Positions 62,600 through 64,000 of a stretch of DNA of 64,000 nt are shown here, in pieces. The notes below the pieces were generated by a model, which was not told the origin of the DNA, made no database searches, and saw only the letters and a list, made by a program, of their open reading frames with translations. The DNA is from Flavobacteriales bacterium (GTDB lineage Bacteria; Bacteroidota; Bacteroidia; Flavobacteriales_G; JALEGO01): positions 1 to 64,000 of the forward strand of contig JAHDEG010000003.1 in NCBI GenBank assembly GCA_020628935.1, in the 5' to 3' direction. Position 1 is the stretch's first letter. Every line of letters starts with the position of its first letter. The position numbers and the translations under genes are program-made.

Positions 62600-64000
62600 T
62601 TAATATTTAATTTCTTTGTCAACAACTTTATACTTGATTTTCATTTTAATTGCGAACATAACAGGTACAATTACAAGCGTTAAAAAAGTTGCAAAGGTTA
62701 AGCCGAAAATTACCGTCCAAGACATTGGCCCCCAAAAAATAACGTTATCTCCTCCCATAAAAATTTTAGGGTCGAAATCTGATAGCAAGGAGAAAAAATC
62801 GATGTTGAAACCTATTGCTAGTGGTATTAGACCTAAAATAGTTGTTATTGCTGTTAATAATACCGGACGCAAACGTTTTGTACCTGCACTCACAATACAC
62901 TCCATTAAGTCGGGCATTCTTAAGCGATCATCTTCGGTTAAACCTAGCTCTAGTTTTTTCCGTTCAATAAGCAAATTCATATAATCTAACAGCACAATAG
63001 AGTTATTTACTACTACTCCTGCTAAAGAAATTATACCAATCATGGTCATAATGATAATAAAGTCCATTTGAAAGGATACTAAGCCTAGTAAAACTCCAAT
63101 TAAACTAAGCCCAACAGAGCCAATAATTATAAATGGTGTACCTATGGAGTTAAATTGTGCTACAATAATTAAGAAGATTAAAAACACAGCTACAACCAAT
63201 GCAGACCCTAAAAACGCCATTTCTTTTGCTTGTTCTTCTTGTTGCCCCGTAAATTTAACATTAACTCCATCAGGAACCTCAAAACGCTCAATTTGTTCTT
63301 TAATGCTTGCCACTACTTCATTGGCATTATATCCTTCAGTTACGTTTGATAAAAGTGTCACCAAACGATCGTTATTTTTACGCTTTACTTCACTAAATGT
63401 AGAGCCGTAAACAGGTTTTGCCACTGCAGAGATAGGAATTTGGCGTATTTGACCGTTGGTTTGATCTCTAAACGTTATTTTTTGATTTAATAACGCGTCT
63501 AAATCTGTACGATACGCTTCTTTTAACCTGATATTAATTGGATATTCATCATCTTCTAACTTGTAGCGCGAAACCTCTTTACCATACAATGCAGTTCTTA
63601 GTGTTGCTGCTACTTGATAGGTGCTTAGGTTTAACCTTCGTGCTTTCGCTCTATCAACATTAATCATAAGTTCAGGTTTACCTATGTCAATATCCATTTT
63701 AAGGCCTTCAATACCTGCTATATTTTTAGAATTAATGAAGTTTTTTAAGCGCTCAGCTTGCACGGTAAGTTGCTCATAATCTTCACCAATTATTTCAATG
63801 TTAATGGGTGGCCCTGCTGGTGGTCCCGCTGCATCTTTATCTACCGTAATAGAAATACCGGGCACATTACTCACGGCTTCTCTTATTTCTTCCATAACGT
63901 CTTTAGTATCAACGCCTCTTCTGAACTGAAAATCTACAAAAGACACTTGTACTCTTGCTTTGTTGGGGGTTTCGCCTAACGCTGGGCCAGCTGCAGGGTC
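62600..64000 (-). CDS. RND efflux transporter permease subunit (C-terminal part, runs off the right edge)
   Basis: About 467 residues of the C-terminal half are inside the window; the frame stays open to base 64000 with an acceptable RND sequence (ending ALGETPNKARVQVSFVDFQF at the edge side). Visible parts: the periplasmic porter domain (DKDAAGPPAGPPINIEIIGEDYEQL, GKEVSRYKLEDDEYPI), then membrane spans with LVSFQMDFIIIMTMIGIISLAGVVVNNSIVLLDY and TILGLIPLAIG. It pumps substrates across the inner membrane with the proton gradient together with a membrane-fusion and an outer-membrane protein, not in the window. Confidence 0.93.
   Translation of the reverse strand, partial: DPAAGPALGETPNKARVQVSFVDFQFRRGVDTKDVMEEIREAVSNVPGISITVDKDAAGPPAGPPINIEIIGEDYEQLTVQAERLKNFINSKNIAGIEGLKMDIDIGKPELMINVDRAKARRLNLSTYQVAATLRTALYGKEVSRYKLEDDEYPINIRLKEAYRTDLDALLNQKITFRDQTNGQIRQIPISAVAKPVYGSTFSEVKRKNNDRLVTLLSNVTEGYNANEVVASIKEQIERFEVPDGVNVKFTGQQEEQAKEMAFLGSALVVAVFLIFLIIVAQFNSIGTPFIIIGSVGLSLIGVLLGLVSFQMDFIIIMTMIGIISLAGVVVNNSIVLLDYMNLLIERKKLELGLTEDDRLRMPDLMECIVSAGTKRLRPVLLTAITTILGLIPLAIGFNIDFFSLLSDFDPKIFMGGDNVIFWGPMSWTVIFGLTFATFLTLVIVPVMFAIKMKIKYKVVDKEIKY

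Noticed and set aside
62616-62984. 122-codon plus-strand frame at the right end
   Set aside because: Antisense to the RND permease, no recognisable domain.
1-64000. CRISPR array or prophage
   Set aside because: No regularly spaced repeats with unique spacers and no phage structural, lysis or integrase genes.

Overview
The window comes from a low-GC chromosome of the phylum Bacteroidota, most likely order Flavobacteriales; the family cannot be fixed from sequence alone. The evidence is a secreted C10 protease with a type IX secretion (T9SS) C-terminal sorting tail, promoters of the TTG-N19/20-TAnnTTTG type, a fused SecDF, the long Bacteroidota form of IspG, a type B succinate dehydrogenase with one cytochrome b subunit, many Ala-Gln-type signal peptides and many small outer-membrane barrel proteins. 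Most of the window is ordinary housekeeping DNA with compact operons and intact reading frames.

Layout. 0-5 kb: GNAT/nitrilase fusion, MscL, a UGT-like glycosyltransferase and a PlsC-like acyltransferase. 5-15.5 kb: GT-C-like membrane protein, TraB/GumN protein, LD-carboxypeptidase, MetG, a fungal-type cytosine deaminase, the T9SS-exported C10 protease, PanD and an LpxL-type acyltransferase. 15.5-19.5 kb: the sdhCAB operon. 19.5-22.4 kb: an accessory patch with a thioredoxin-like lipoprotein, a small membrane protein and two interrupted genes. 22.4-29.2 kb: PurF, a lone lipoprotein gene between structured repeats, IspG, a GT2 glycosyltransferase and Dps. 29.2-38.7 kb (minus strand): NtrY-like kinase, Ca/Na antiporter, TatA, DUF1456, SecDF and small envelope proteins. 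38.7-49.3 kb: FadD, a class V aminotransferase, a divergent outer-membrane protein / lipoprotein-Fur pair, hemA-hemCD, two tRNA-Val, a PfkB kinase and tRNA-Asn. 49.3-64 kb: envelope proteins, an alpha/beta hydrolase-aminotransferase pair, a Gfo/Idh oxidoreductase, a broken sigma/anti-sigma locus, RuvB, a SPOR-like protein, DUF3108, DinB and the C-terminal part of an RND efflux permease that runs off the right edge.

The features that stand out are not the housekeeping genes. (1) At 55.3-58.5 kb an ECF-type sigma factor has region 4 shifted out of frame at a run of eight A. The adjoining membrane anti-sigma-like gene has both an in-frame stop and a second frameshift. Inverted copies of a GGGCGT-hairpin repeat bracket the whole locus. 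(2) At 20.2-22.2 kb two neighbouring genes are each broken once, a YwqK-like repeat protein by TGA and an HExxH peptidase by a one-base shift at an ATGA. (3) A dispersed intergenic repeat of about 100 nt, not explained by any gene, occurs at five places. (4) Two further structured elements flank a lone lipoprotein gene. All lesions found lie in accessory genes while the core genes are intact, which favours real decay or switching over random sequencing error, but reads are needed to decide.
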